64,000 nucleotides of DNA from JABWBJ01 sp036507855 (lineage in GTDB: Bacteria > Gemmatimonadota > Gemmatimonadetes > Gemmatimonadales > Gemmatimonadaceae): NCBI GenBank assembly GCA_036507855.1, contig DATCIJ010000028.1, positions 31,048-95,047 on the forward strand. Reading direction: 5' to 3'. A model generated the notes under the pieces. That model did no database searches, had not been told where the DNA came from, and was given only the letters and a program-made list of their open reading frames with translations. Made by a program: the position numbers and the translations under genes. Positions 7,798 to 16,277 of this stretch are shown here, piece by piece; the stretch's first letter is position 1, and every line of letters begins with the position of its first letter.

Positions 7798-9173
7798 CGG
7801 TCAGGGTGAAGACGGTGTACCGCTGCACGGAATGCGGCGCCGAGTACCTGAAGTGGGGCGGGCGCTGCGACGCCTGTGGAGAGTGGAACACACTGGCCGA
7901 GGAGATCGAGCGGACGACGCCGCGCGCAAAGACTTCCTCTCGCGCGCGGCGGGAAGCGATGCCCACCTCCAGGCCCACGCCCATTGGGGCCGTGGAAGTC
8001 AGGCGGTCCACACGAATGTCGTCCGGCCTGCGGGAGCTCGACTATGTGTTAGGCGGCGGCATTGTCGACGGCAGCGTCGTGCTCATTGGCGGCGAGCCGG
8101 GCATCGGCAAGTCGACGCTGTTGCTCCAGGTCGCCGCCAGCGCTGCCCGCGCCGGGCGACGCACGCTCTACGTGTCGGCGGAGGAATCCGGCCCGCAGGT
8201 CCGGCTGCGCGCCGAGCGACTCGGTGATGACGCGCTGCTGGTGGAGCTGCTGGCTGAGACCGCGCTCGAGGAGATTCTGGCGAGTGCGGGAGCAATGTCC
8301 CCGGATCTGCTGGTCATCGACTCGATTCAGACCATCTACTCGACTGACCTGGAAGGAGCGCCGGGCAACGTGGGTCAGGTGCGCGAATGCGCGGCCCGGC
8401 TCATGCGCTTCGCGAAGGACACGGGGTGCGCCGTTTTCATCGTCGGGCACGTTACGAAGGGCGGAGGCGTGGCCGGACCGAAGACGCTGGAACACATCGT
8501 CGACACGGTGCTGTACTTCGAGGGCGACGCATCGCTGGACTTCCGCGTACTGCGCGCCACCAAGAACCGGTTCGGCAGCGTGGACGAGATCGGGGTCTTC
8601 CGCATGACGGCATCGGGCCTCGAGGGCGTGGACAATCCTTCCGCGCTCTTCATGGGCGACGGCGGGGCTTCCGCGTCAGGCACGGCGGTGACGGCGCTGA
8701 TCGAGGGATCGCGACCGGTACTGGTGGAAATCCAGGCGCTGGCCGCGAAGGCGGGATACGGAACGCCGCAACGTGTCGCCAACGGCGTCGATCCGCGCCG
8801 GCTGGCGTTGCTCCTGGCGGTGCTGGAAAAGCGCTCGGGGCTGCCACTGTCGCAGCTCGATGTCTTCGTCAATGTGGCTGGCGGTTTGCGGCTGACGGAA
8901 CCCGCGGGAGACCTCGCCATCGCCGCCGCGGTCGCATCGAGCGTGTACGACATCCCGCTGCCGCGTGGCTCGGTCTTCATCGGCGAGCTGGGACTCGGTG
9001 GCGAAATCAGAGCGGTGTCGCAGTCGGAGCGCCGCCTGGCCGAGGCAGCACAGTTAGGCATGTCGGTCGCCTACGTGGGTGCCCGCGGACTCCAGGCGCG
9101 AAACGGCGGCAGCATGCGTCTCTCGGCGCACGAGCACCTGGGCGCGTTGTTCGCGACGCTCTTCCGCTCATGA
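7794..9173 (+). CDS. radA: DNA repair protein RadA
   Basis: RadA (459 aa) is a RecA-related ATPase that helps process recombination intermediates and branch migration. A four-cysteine zinc finger lies at C11, C14, C25 and C28. Walker A GGEPGIGKST starts near residue 100. The diagnostic KNRFG motif is at K257, and the C-terminal Lon-protease-like fold follows. The start is GTG at 7794, overlapping the dnaB stop; GTG at 7806 is also possible and would keep the zinc finger. It overlaps ispD by 4 bp (ATGA). Confidence 0.95.
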   Translation: MTVRVKTVYRCTECGAEYLKWGGRCDACGEWNTLAEEIERTTPRAKTSSRARREAMPTSRPTPIGAVEVRRSTRMSSGLRELDYVLGGGIVDGSVVLIGGEPGIGKSTLLLQVAASAARAGRRTLYVSAEESGPQVRLRAERLGDDALLVELLAETALEEILASAGAMSPDLLVIDSIQTIYSTDLEGAPGNVGQVRECAARLMRFAKDTGCAVFIVGHVTKGGGVAGPKTLEHIVDTVLYFEGDASLDFRVLRATKNRFGSVDEIGVFRMTASGLEGVDNPSALFMGDGGASASGTAVTALIEGSRPVLVEIQALAAKAGYGTPQRVANGVDPRRLALLLAVLEKRSGLPLSQLDVFVNVAGGLRLTEPAGDLAIAAAVASSVYDIPLPRGSVFIGELGLGGEIRAVSQSERRLAEAAQLGMSVAYVGARGLQARNGGSMRLSAHEHLGALFATLFRS

Positions 9174-9913
9174 CCGGCGCAGCGGGCGACGCGGGCACCT
9201 CGACGCGGGATGTACCGCCGGCACCCGACGTCGGCGTGGTCATCGTCGCGGGCGGCACCGGGTCCCGCGCGGCGGGAACCACGGGCGAGCTCAAGCAGTT
9301 TCGCTGGGTGGGTGACAAGCCAATGCTCCTCCACGCGGTTCACGCATTCCAGCGCCGTTCCGACGTCGCACTGGTGGTCTGCGTGCTTCCCCGCTCGCAC
9401 GCCGCCGACCCGCCGCCCTGGCTGTTCCAATGCGATCTCGACCGGCTGCTGGTGAGCACCGGTGGTCGGGATCGGGGCGAATCGGTGTGGAATGGCCTCG
9501 AGGACCTGCCTGACGAGTTGGCGGTGGCGGTGATCCACGACGCGGCCCGCCCGCTCGTCACCGACGCCACCATCGACGCGGTCATCACCGAAGCGCGGCG
9601 CGGCCATGGAGCGGTCGCGGCGCTACCCGTCGTCGATACGCTGAAGGAAGTCGACGCATCGGGGCGGATCACCCGCACGATCGAACGTGAAGGACTCTGG
9701 CGCGCGCAGACTCCGCAGGCCTTTCCCATGCGCGTCATCGAGCATGCGTACGTCGAGGCTCGCCGGGCGGGCGTGACGGCAACTGACGATGCCGCGCTGG
9801 TGGAACGCCTTGGGCTGGACGTTTTCGTGGTGCGCGGGAGCGAACGGGCGATGAAGGTGACGGAAGAAGCCGACTTCGCGCGCGTCGAGCGTCTGGCCTC
9901 GCTGGCGGATTGA
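9170..9913 (+). CDS. ispD: 2-C-methyl-D-erythritol 4-phosphate cytidylyltransferase
   Basis: A 247-aa enzyme of the MEP isoprenoid pathway, transferring CMP to methylerythritol phosphate. The nucleotidyltransferase glycine-rich loop is VIVAGGTGSRAAG, followed by ELKQF at the place of the usual PKQF. VIHDAARPLV is the typical metal and substrate motif, and the C-terminal WRAQTPQAF and ATDDAALVE segments are conserved. About 20 extra N-terminal residues precede the first strand. No ispF follows, though it often does in other genomes. The ATG overlaps the radA stop, and its own stop overlaps the next ATG. Confidence 0.9.
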   Translation: MTGAAGDAGTSTRDVPPAPDVGVVIVAGGTGSRAAGTTGELKQFRWVGDKPMLLHAVHAFQRRSDVALVVCVLPRSHAADPPPWLFQCDLDRLLVSTGGRDRGESVWNGLEDLPDELAVAVIHDAARPLVTDATIDAVITEARRGHGAVAALPVVDTLKEVDASGRITRTIEREGLWRAQTPQAFPMRVIEHAYVEARRAGVTATDDAALVERLGLDVFVVRGSERAMKVTEEADFARVERLASLAD

Positions 9914-10578
9914 TGCGTCAGGCCGCTGTCCCGTTCTGGTCTCCTGCCGAAATCGAAGCGTCCCTGAGCGAAACGGCGGCGCACCTGCAGGCCGGACGGG
10001 TGCTGGCGTATCCCACCGAAACGGTCTATGGCTTCGGTGGCGCCGTGGATCGTGACGCCGTGGAACGGCTCGTGGCGCTCAAGCGTCGCCCCGCGGCCAA
10101 GCCATTCCTCCTCCTTGTTTCCGACAGCGCGATGCTCGAGCGCCTCGACCTTCACCTTCCGAGCGCGGCGGCGCAGCTGGCGGCGCGTCACTGGCCGGGA
10201 CCACTCACGCTCGTCCTGCGCGGGGGCGAGCGTCGCGTGCCACCCCGGTTGCGCGGTCCCGAGGGTGGCGTCGCGGTGCGATGGACGTCACATCCCGCAT
10301 TGCAGCGGATGATCGCTGCCTACGGAGACCCGATTACATCGACATCGGCCAACCTGCCCGGGCTACCGCCAGCCATGACCGCCGGGGAGATTGTTGAGCA
10401 GTGGGGGGATGCGGTCGCACGCGGCATTCTCCGGGTGCTTGACGGTGGTCGGTTGGAAGCGTCGGCACCTTCGACCGTGGTGGACTGCACGGGTCGCCGC
10501 CCGCGCGTCATCCGACCCGGCGCCATTTCGGCGGACGTACTGCGGGAGAGCGTGCCGGACCTGATCGGCGATGCCTGA
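9913..10578 (+). CDS. tsaC: L-threonylcarbamoyladenylate synthase (TsaC/Sua5/YrdC)
   Basis: A 221-aa YrdC-domain enzyme that makes threonylcarbamoyl-AMP for the t6A modification at tRNA position 37. The conserved start of the domain is seen in LAYPTETVYGFGG, then LKRRPAAKPFLLLV, the WPGPLTLVL motif and ITSTSANLPG. Length fits the short TsaC form plus a small tail rather than the full Sua5 form. ATG at 9913 shares its first base with the ispD stop; the TTG 3 nt earlier is less likely. A MITE-like palindrome begins 4 bp after the stop. Confidence 0.92.
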   Translation: MRQAAVPFWSPAEIEASLSETAAHLQAGRVLAYPTETVYGFGGAVDRDAVERLVALKRRPAAKPFLLLVSDSAMLERLDLHLPSAAAQLAARHWPGPLTLVLRGGERRVPPRLRGPEGGVAVRWTSHPALQRMIAAYGDPITSTSANLPGLPPAMTAGEIVEQWGDAVARGILRVLDGGRLEASAPSTVVDCTGRRPRVIRPGAISADVLRESVPDLIGDA

Positions 10579-10581
10579 CGA

Positions 10582-10660
10582 GTGCCGTTCCAGCGTGCCA
10601 GGCGAAACCGAGGGAACGATGTTCGCGTCACCTTTTAACTGAATCACGTTGGAACGGCAC
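10582..10660. repeat. MITE-like palindromic element, copy 1
   Basis: A 79-bp element. Its 16-bp ends are inverted repeats (GTGCCGTTCCAGCGTG at the left, its complement with one mismatch at the right). The dinucleotide GA flanks both sides, which could be a target duplication. A second copy with the same ends is at 52695-52797. It lies 6 bp before the phosphatase start, so it forms that gene's upstream region. Confidence 0.75.
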
Positions 10661-10666
10661 GACGCC

Positions 10667-11137
10667 ATGCGATTGCTTTTCGTGTGCACAGGGAATACCT
10701 GCCGGAGCGCGCTGGCCGAGGCCATCGCGCGCCGCGAGGCGATCGAGCGCGGGCTTGCCGACGTGGAGGTCGCGAGCGCGGGCACCAGCGCATGGGACGG
10801 CGCGCCGGCATCCGATGGCGCCCTGCTGGTGGCGATGGAACGCGGACTGGACCTCGCGTCACACCGCTCGCAGCAGTTGACCCGGGAACTGGTCCAGTCA
10901 CACGACGTCGTCCTGGCCATGGGTCCGCACCACCAGGAACGCGCCGAGGCGTTAGGCGGGGAGGGGCGGACGCACCTGCTGACGGCGTTTGCCGCTGGAG
11001 CATCGACGGGGCGCGCGATCAACGACCCGTTTGGCGGTGACCTGGAGCAGTATCGGGAAACGCTCGTCGAACTTCAGGCCGAGATCCGGCGCGTGTTCGA
11101 TCGGCTCACGGCGCGTCCGAGTCAGCAGGCCGGGTGA
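10667..11137 (+). CDS. Low-molecular-weight protein-tyrosine-phosphatase family protein
   Basis: A 156-aa cytosolic phosphatase of the low-molecular-weight PTP / arsenate-reductase fold. The catalytic P-loop CTGNTCRS is at residues 7-14 (nucleophile C7, R13). The general-acid loop is INDPFGGDLEQYR near residue 125. Family length is about 150 aa. Substrates could be protein tyrosine or arginine phosphate, or arsenate; the sequence does not decide. ATG at 10667 is chosen because it directly precedes RLLFVCTGNTC; an in-frame TTG at 10649 lies within the MITE. It overlaps aroE by 4 bp. Confidence 0.85.
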   Translation: MRLLFVCTGNTCRSALAEAIARREAIERGLADVEVASAGTSAWDGAPASDGALLVAMERGLDLASHRSQQLTRELVQSHDVVLAMGPHHQERAEALGGEGRTHLLTAFAAGASTGRAINDPFGGDLEQYRETLVELQAEIRRVFDRLTARPSQQAG

Positions 11138-11940
11138 CGATCCCGGGTCGACTGGTCCTGCTCGGCCATCCGGTGCGGCACTCGCTGTCGCCACGATTCC
11201 AGAACGCCGCCCTGCGGGCAGCGGGAATTCCGCTGACATATGAAGCACTCGACGTTCTTCCCGACGCGCTGGGGAATGTTCTGGGCCAACTGCGCGCGGA
11301 GAACGCGGCCGGCAACGTCACGGTGCCGCACAAAGCCGCGGTGGCCGCGGCCTGCGACCGACACACCGGGACCGCGATCCGCACCGGAGCGGTCAATACG
11401 TTCTGGTGTGATGGCAACCGGCTTGTGGGGGATAACACCGACGTGGCCGGATTTCGTGCCCTGGCCGTCAGCGTGCTGGGGCAGGAACCGGTGGACGCCG
11501 TCGTGGGCCTGCTGGGCGCCGGTGGGGGAGCCGCCGCGGTGTGCGCGGTCGTGGAGGAATGGCCAGGCGCACGCGTGGTCGTGCATGCCCGCGGCCGGGA
11601 GCGTGCGGTCGCGCTCGCCCATCGGTTTCCCGGACTCGTTGGCCTCGCATACTCCACTGCCGACGCCATCCGGGACGCCACGATCGTGGTCAACGCCACT
11701 CCCGTCGGTCTGCAGGGCGATGACGTTCCGGTCGCGGTGAGCCTGCTGCCTCGTGACGCGGCCGTGATGGATCTCGCCTATCGTGCCGGCCAGACCCCCT
11801 GGATCCTCGCCGCCCGCGAGGCAGGGCATCGCGCGGCCGATGGGCTGGAGATGCTGATTGCGCAGGGAGCGGAAGCCTTCGAACGCTGGTTCGGTCGCGC
11901 ACCCGACCGGAACGTCATGCGGCAGGCACTGGCCGCCTAA
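11134..11940 (+). CDS. aroE: Shikimate dehydrogenase (NADP+)
   Basis: A 268-aa enzyme reducing 3-dehydroshikimate to shikimate in aromatic amino acid synthesis. The substrate-binding domain shows HPVRHSLSPRFQNAAL and GNVTVPHK with the catalytic lysine, then NTDVAGF. The nucleotide-binding domain begins LLGAGGGAAAV, and the ATPVGLQGDD and DLAYRAGQTPW stretches are conserved. The GTG start at 11134 overlaps the phosphatase stop. The stop TAA forms part of GCCTAAC. Confidence 0.94.
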   Translation: MTIPGRLVLLGHPVRHSLSPRFQNAALRAAGIPLTYEALDVLPDALGNVLGQLRAENAAGNVTVPHKAAVAAACDRHTGTAIRTGAVNTFWCDGNRLVGDNTDVAGFRALAVSVLGQEPVDAVVGLLGAGGGAAAVCAVVEEWPGARVVVHARGRERAVALAHRFPGLVGLAYSTADAIRDATIVVNATPVGLQGDDVPVAVSLLPRDAAVMDLAYRAGQTPWILAAREAGHRAADGLEMLIAQGAEAFERWFGRAPDRNVMRQALAA

Positions 11941-12688
11941 CGCTTCCGCAGGCCGGCGCGCGGTCCGCGCCCTCGCCCACTTCCTTCTCCCCCGTTGCTG
12001 TGTCACCTGCGATGCCCGCCTGCCGGAAGGCGCGTCCGATCTGGCCTGCGGAACGTGCTGGTCCCGCCTCCCGATGCTGCCGAACCCGCAGTGCCCGCGC
12101 TGCGGGTATCCCCTCGCCGACGGCGCGTGCCGGTGGTGCGACTTGCTGCCGCCGTATGTCCGGGCCGTCCGCTCCGTCTGCTGGGTTCCCGATGGCCTGG
12201 GTGGTGAGCTCGTTCACGCGCTCAAGTACGACGGCTGGCATGCGCTGGCGGCAGGATTGGGCGCGCGGATGGCCCGGCTCTCGTGGCCGCCGGATGTGGC
12301 CGCCGAACGCACGGCGCTGGTTCCCGTGCCGCTGTCGACCAGGCGCGAACGTGAGCGCGGTTTCAACCAGAGTGCGCGGCTCGCGGACGCAATTGGTGGT
12401 TGCCTCGGTCTCGCCGTCTGGCGCGATGTGCTCATTCGCACAAATTTCACGTCTTCGCAGACGCGGTTGACTCCCGAGGAGCGGCTCCGCAATGTTTCCG
12501 GCGCCTTCCGGGTCACCGGTGATCCGACTCGACTGCGCGGCGCGCACCTGGTGCTCGTGGATGACGTCGTCACCACCGCAGCGACTCTGAACGCCTGCGC
12601 GGCCGCCCTTTTTGCCGGCGGATCCCGGATCATCAGCTACGTCACTTTCGGCCGCGCGCGCCTCCCAGGCGATGCGCCGCTCCAATGA
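11858..12688 (+). CDS. comF: ComF family phosphoribosyltransferase-like protein
   Basis: A ComF-type protein of up to 276 aa. Relatives are linked to DNA uptake or are uncharacterised double-zinc-finger phosphoribosyltransferase-fold proteins. An N-terminal cysteine cluster (LPRCCVTCDARLP, CGTCW, CPRCGYP, CRWC) is followed by the PRTase fold. The FNQSARLA segment and the PRPP-binding loop LVLVDDVVTTAATL are present. The start is uncertain: the expected N-terminus begins near 11950, but no ATG, GTG or TTG exists there. The only upstream canonical start is TTG at 11858, inside aroE. The stop overlaps an ATG 15 bp before the preferred gap start. Confidence 0.82.
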   Translation: MRRERKPSNAGSVAHPTGTSCGRHWPPNASAGRRAVRALAHFLLPRCCVTCDARLPEGASDLACGTCWSRLPMLPNPQCPRCGYPLADGACRWCDLLPPYVRAVRSVCWVPDGLGGELVHALKYDGWHALAAGLGARMARLSWPPDVAAERTALVPVPLSTRRERERGFNQSARLADAIGGCLGLAVWRDVLIRTNFTSSQTRLTPEERLRNVSGAFRVTGDPTRLRGAHLVLVDDVVTTAATLNACAAALFAGGSRIISYVTFGRARLPGDAPLQ

Positions 12689-12699
12689 GGTCTTCCGGC

Positions 12700-13704
12700 A
12701 TGGCCATCAAGGTTGGAATCAACGGGTTCGGACGGATCGGACGGCAGGTCGTGCGCGCCGCGAAAGAGGGAGGTCTCAAGGACCTGGATTTCGTCGCGGT
12801 GAACGACCTCACGGACACGAAGACGCTGGCTCACCTGTTCAAGTACGACTCGGTTCATCGCGCGTATCGCGGGACCGTCTCGCACTCCAGTGACGCAATC
12901 ACCATCGATGGGGATGTGCTGAAGGTTTTCGCCGAGAAGGATCCCGCCGCCCTTCCATGGAAGGCACTGGGGGTCGACATCGTCCTCGAATCCACCGGGC
13001 GGTTCACCAAGGCCGACGACGCGCGGAAGCACATCACCGCGGGCGCGCGACGCGTGATCATCTCGGCGCCGGCGAAGGGCGAGGACATCACGGTCGTGAT
13101 GGGCGTGAACGACAGGAACTACGATCCGGCAAAGCACACTGTCATTTCCAACGCGTCCTGCACCACCAACTGCCTGGTGCCGATGGTGAAGGTCATCCGC
13201 GACGCGTTCGGCTTCCGCCACGGCACCATGGTGACCATTCACAGTTACACGAACGACCAGAACGTGCTCGACCTGCCGCACAAGGACCTGCGTCGAGCGC
13301 GTGCCGCGGCGCTGTCGATCATCCCGACGACCACGGGCGCCGCCAAGGCGACGTCGCTGGTCATTCCCGAGGTAAAGGGAAAGATCGACGGCATCGCGAT
13401 CCGTGTGCCAACGCCTGATGTCTCGCTCACGGAGCTGACCGTCGAAGTCGAGAAGGCAACGACGATCGAGTCTGTCAACGAGGCGTTCCGGGCTGCAGCC
13501 GGAGGCGCCATGAAAGGCATCCTGGCGGTTTCCACCGAGGAGTTGGTGTCATCCGACTACATCGGCAACCCGCACAGCTGCATCCTGGATTCACTCAGCA
13601 CAAACGTGGTCGACGGCACGATGGTGAAGGTCAGCGGCTGGTATGACAACGAGTGGGGATATGCGAATCGGTGTGTGGATCTGATACGATTGATCGGGAA
13701 ATGA
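12700..13704 (+). CDS. gap: Glyceraldehyde-3-phosphate dehydrogenase, type I
   Basis: A 334-aa glycolytic enzyme oxidising glyceraldehyde 3-phosphate with NAD+ and phosphate. The dinucleotide fold begins VGINGFGRIGRQ. The catalytic cysteine lies in SNASCTTNC, with the partner histidine in the following HSYTNDQ region. WYDNEWGYANR near the C-terminus is diagnostic. The start is set at ATG 12700 because MAIKVGINGFG is the usual N-terminus; an in-frame ATG at 12685 would add five residues. It is followed by a repeat-filled gap and then pgk, so gap-pgk-tpiA form the lower-glycolysis cluster. Confidence 0.96.
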   Translation: MAIKVGINGFGRIGRQVVRAAKEGGLKDLDFVAVNDLTDTKTLAHLFKYDSVHRAYRGTVSHSSDAITIDGDVLKVFAEKDPAALPWKALGVDIVLESTGRFTKADDARKHITAGARRVIISAPAKGEDITVVMGVNDRNYDPAKHTVISNASCTTNCLVPMVKVIRDAFGFRHGTMVTIHSYTNDQNVLDLPHKDLRRARAAALSIIPTTTGAAKATSLVIPEVKGKIDGIAIRVPTPDVSLTELTVEVEKATTIESVNEAFRAAAGGAMKGILAVSTEELVSSDYIGNPHSCILDSLSTNVVDGTMVKVSGWYDNEWGYANRCVDLIRLIGK

Positions 13705-13720
13705 GATGATTGCGGATTTG

Positions 13721-13862
13721 GGATGGGAGGTGTGAGAAGTGAGATCACCTGCGACGGCCTGATAACTTTGGATGTTCGTTGGTAGACAGGTTCACGTTTC
13801 CCGACCGATTCCACGGCAATCGTGATGTGAGCAGGTTATCTCACATCTCACGTCTCCCATCC
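13721..13862. repeat. Intercistronic inverted-repeat element with period-7 arms (gap-pgk)
   Basis: The gap-pgk spacer (13705-13870) holds an imperfect inverted repeat of about 35 bp per arm, at 13721-13755 and 13827-13862. Both arms are built of 7-bp units such as GTGAGAA/GTGAGAT on the left and ATCTCAC/GTCTCCC on the right. The right arm is pyrimidine-rich on the coding strand and ends 8 nt before the pgk ATG, so no Shine-Dalgarno sequence remains. The ends match the sucD-ndk spacer (GAGATCACCTGC, GATGTGAGCAG). Confidence 0.85.
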
Positions 13863-13870
13863 AGTCTTTG

Positions 13871-15067
13871 ATGCTCAAGAAGTCCATCGCCGACCTCCCG
13901 AATTCGTTGCTCAGGGGAAAGCGCGCCCTCGTCCGCGTCGATTTCAATGTTCCGCTGGAGTCCGATGGGCGCGTCGGCGACGACACCCGAATTCGCGCCG
14001 CGTTGCCCACCATCGAATACCTGTGCGAGCGCGGAGCACGGGTCGTCCTGTTCTCGCACCTTGGAAGGCCGAAGGGCGGACCGGATCCGAAGTATTCCAT
14101 GGAGCCGGTGGCTCGGCACCTCGCCACATTGACCAAACGCACGGTTCGCTTCGAGGCGACCTCCGCCGGCGATGCCGCGGTCGCCGCGTCCAGGGCACTT
14201 GCCGACGGAGAGGTGCTGCTTCTGGAAAACACGCGCTTCCACGCCGGCGAAGAGAAGAACGACGCATCGCTTTCCCAGGCGTTCGCGGCGCTCGGAGACT
14301 TCTACGTCAACGATGCCTTCGGTTCCGCGCATCGCGCCCATGCATCGACCGCTGGCGTCGCCGGTCTCCTGAAGCCGGCCGTGGCCGGTTTCCTCATGCA
14401 GAAGGAGCTCGATTATCTCGGCCAGGCCATCTCGCAGCCAAAGCGTCCCTTCGTTGCCATCCTCGGCGGCGCGAAGGTGTCAGGCAAGATCGACGTGATC
14501 GAGGCCCTGCTGCCCAAGGTCGATGGCTTGCTCATCGGCGGCGCGATGGCGTGCACCTTCTATCGGGCCATGGGACTCGAAACGGGGACGTCGCTGGTTG
14601 AACCGGATCGCGTGGACCTGGCGCGCGACCTGCTCAATAGGGCGAAGATGCGCCTGACGCTTCCTCACGATGCCGTCGTCGCGGACAGCCTGGAAGAACC
14701 GTCGAGTGCACGCGTCGTTCATCGGGATGCGATTCCCAAGGAGGCCGCGATGCTGGACATCGGTCCGGAGAGCGCGGCGTCATTCGGACGCGCAATTGCC
14801 AGCGCGAAAACGGTTTTGTGGAACGGGCCCATGGGAGTCTTCGAGACACCGCCGTTCGACAAGGGGACGCGCGCCATCGCGCAAGCCATGGCGTCAGCGA
14901 CGAAGAACGGGGCCGTGACGATTGTCGGCGGCGGTGATTCCGCAGCGGCAGTCGCCGAAGCCGGTCTGGAGTCGTCCATGAGTCATGTATCCACCGGAGG
15001 TGGAGCCTCTCTCGAGTTTCTCGAGGGGAAGGTCCTGCCCGGCGTCGCCGCGCTGGACGATCGCTGA
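13871..15067 (+). CDS. pgk: Phosphoglycerate kinase
   Basis: A 398-aa glycolytic kinase making ATP from 1,3-bisphosphoglycerate. The N-terminal domain shows GKRALVRVDFNVPL with substrate-binding residues, and SHLGRPKGGPD. The LLLENTRFHAGEEKND segment and the hinge are intact. In the C-terminal nucleotide domain, AILGGAKVSGKI and the WNGPMGVFE and GGGDSAAAV motifs are all present. The start is ATG 13871; a TTG 3 nt earlier is possible. There is no visible ribosome-binding site because the upstream region is a pyrimidine-rich heptad repeat. tpiA follows after 5 nt. Confidence 0.96.
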   Translation: MLKKSIADLPNSLLRGKRALVRVDFNVPLESDGRVGDDTRIRAALPTIEYLCERGARVVLFSHLGRPKGGPDPKYSMEPVARHLATLTKRTVRFEATSAGDAAVAASRALADGEVLLLENTRFHAGEEKNDASLSQAFAALGDFYVNDAFGSAHRAHASTAGVAGLLKPAVAGFLMQKELDYLGQAISQPKRPFVAILGGAKVSGKIDVIEALLPKVDGLLIGGAMACTFYRAMGLETGTSLVEPDRVDLARDLLNRAKMRLTLPHDAVVADSLEEPSSARVVHRDAIPKEAAMLDIGPESAASFGRAIASAKTVLWNGPMGVFETPPFDKGTRAIAQAMASATKNGAVTIVGGGDSAAAVAEAGLESSMSHVSTGGGASLEFLEGKVLPGVAALDDR

Positions 15068-15072
15068 AGCCA

Positions 15073-15822
15073 ATGTCACGACCGATATTCGCCGCCAATT
15101 GGAAGATGAATCATGGGCCATCTGACGCCCGTGAGTTTCTCCGATCGTTCCTGCAGTACTATCCGCGTCACTCGGACCGACAGGTCATCTTTTTCCCGGC
15201 GGCCGTGACGCTGGCGGCCGTGATTGAAGGCCTGAGAGACCGGCCTGACATTCGCGTCGGCGTGCAGAACATCCACTGGGAGGACAAGGGCGCGTTCACC
15301 GGTGAGGTATCCGCGGCAATGGCACGAGACGCCGGCGCCCATTTCGCACTGGTGGGTCACTCGGAGCGTCGCCATGTGTTCGGTGAGACCGAGGAGGAAA
15401 CCGGCCGGAAGGTCGCGGCGTGCTTCCGGGCGCGCCTGACGCCGATCCTGTGCGTCGGTGAGAAGCTGGAGCAGCGCGAGGCAGGGGAGACCGACCCGAT
15501 CGTTCTGAGGCAATTGCGCGCTGCACTTGCTGGAGTCGACGCAAGCCAGATCGCGCACGTGCTGATCGCGTACGAACCGGTATGGGCAATCGGCACCGGA
15601 AAGAACGCGACGCCCGACGATGCGTCCCGCGTGCACCGCGTTCTCCGCGCGGAACTCAGGGCCCTGTCGCCCGAGAAATACTCCGCCATCCCGATCCTCT
15701 ACGGCGGGAGCGTGAACCGGGGCAATGCGGCGCAGCTCGTCGCTGCACCGGAGATCGACGGAGTCCTGGTTGGTGGGGCCAGCCTGGATCCAGAAGCGTG
15801 GTCCAGCATCGTCCGAGCTTGA
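15073..15822 (+). CDS. tpiA: Triose-phosphate isomerase
   Basis: A 249-aa TIM-barrel enzyme that interconverts dihydroxyacetone phosphate and glyceraldehyde 3-phosphate. FAANWKMNH carries the substrate-binding lysine, VGHSERRHVFGE the catalytic histidine, and YEPVWAIGTGK the catalytic glutamate. LYGGSVNRGNA and the VGGASLDPE phosphate-binding loop complete the site. Length is standard. It lies 5 nt after pgk and 67 nt before secG, a common bacterial order. Confidence 0.97.
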   Translation: MSRPIFAANWKMNHGPSDAREFLRSFLQYYPRHSDRQVIFFPAAVTLAAVIEGLRDRPDIRVGVQNIHWEDKGAFTGEVSAAMARDAGAHFALVGHSERRHVFGETEEETGRKVAACFRARLTPILCVGEKLEQREAGETDPIVLRQLRAALAGVDASQIAHVLIAYEPVWAIGTGKNATPDDASRVHRVLRAELRALSPEKYSAIPILYGGSVNRGNAAQLVAAPEIDGVLVGGASLDPEAWSSIVRA

Positions 15823-15889
15823 TTCGAGGCGTAAGTCAGGTGATATTACGCGGTTAGCGCTTCACGACTCACGCCGGTTCTCAGAGCGA

Positions 15890-16270
15890 ATGTACACCTT
15901 CCTGCTGGTCATCCTCATCATCGACAGCATCGTGCTCGTCGCCGCCATTCTCATGCAGTCGGCGAAGGGAGGCGGACTCGCCGCGTCCTTCGGCGGTGTG
16001 TCGACTGCCGCGGACTCCTTCATCGGCACGAGACAGGCGGGCAATGTGCTCACGAAGATCGGGTGGTGGGCGGGCGGCCTGTTCCTCGGCATCGCGTTCG
16101 CGCTTCAGCTCATGTCGACGCGGGGACGCACTCCAACGTCGATCCTCGACCAGGGCTTGTCGAAGACTCCGTCAACGGCCCCGGCCCCCATTACGCCGCC
16201 GCCGCAATCCGTCGTTCCGATCGGCCCCCCCGAGAAGGGCGCGCCACCGACTGGAAGCCAGAAGAAGTGA
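15890..16270 (+). CDS. secG: Preprotein translocase subunit SecG
   Basis: A 126-aa inner-membrane protein that assists SecYE in protein export. Two membrane segments are visible, at about residues 2-22 and 52-70. Between them is the conserved AKGGGLAASFGG loop with the FIGTRQAGNVLTK segment. The C-terminal 45 residues are proline/serine-rich and likely cytosolic disorder. The start is ATG 15890, since the first helix begins there. The gene follows tpiA, as in many phyla. A short 19-bp stretch separates it from ATG of carA. Confidence 0.88.
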   Translation: MYTFLLVILIIDSIVLVAAILMQSAKGGGLAASFGGVSTAADSFIGTRQAGNVLTKIGWWAGGLFLGIAFALQLMSTRGRTPTSILDQGLSKTPSTAPAPITPPPQSVVPIGPPEKGAPPTGSQKK

Positions 16271-16277
16271 ACAACGC

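Noticed and set aside
13721..13862. Heptad arrays as CRISPR repeats
   Set aside because: Units are contiguous 7-mers with no spacers and no cas genes nearby.
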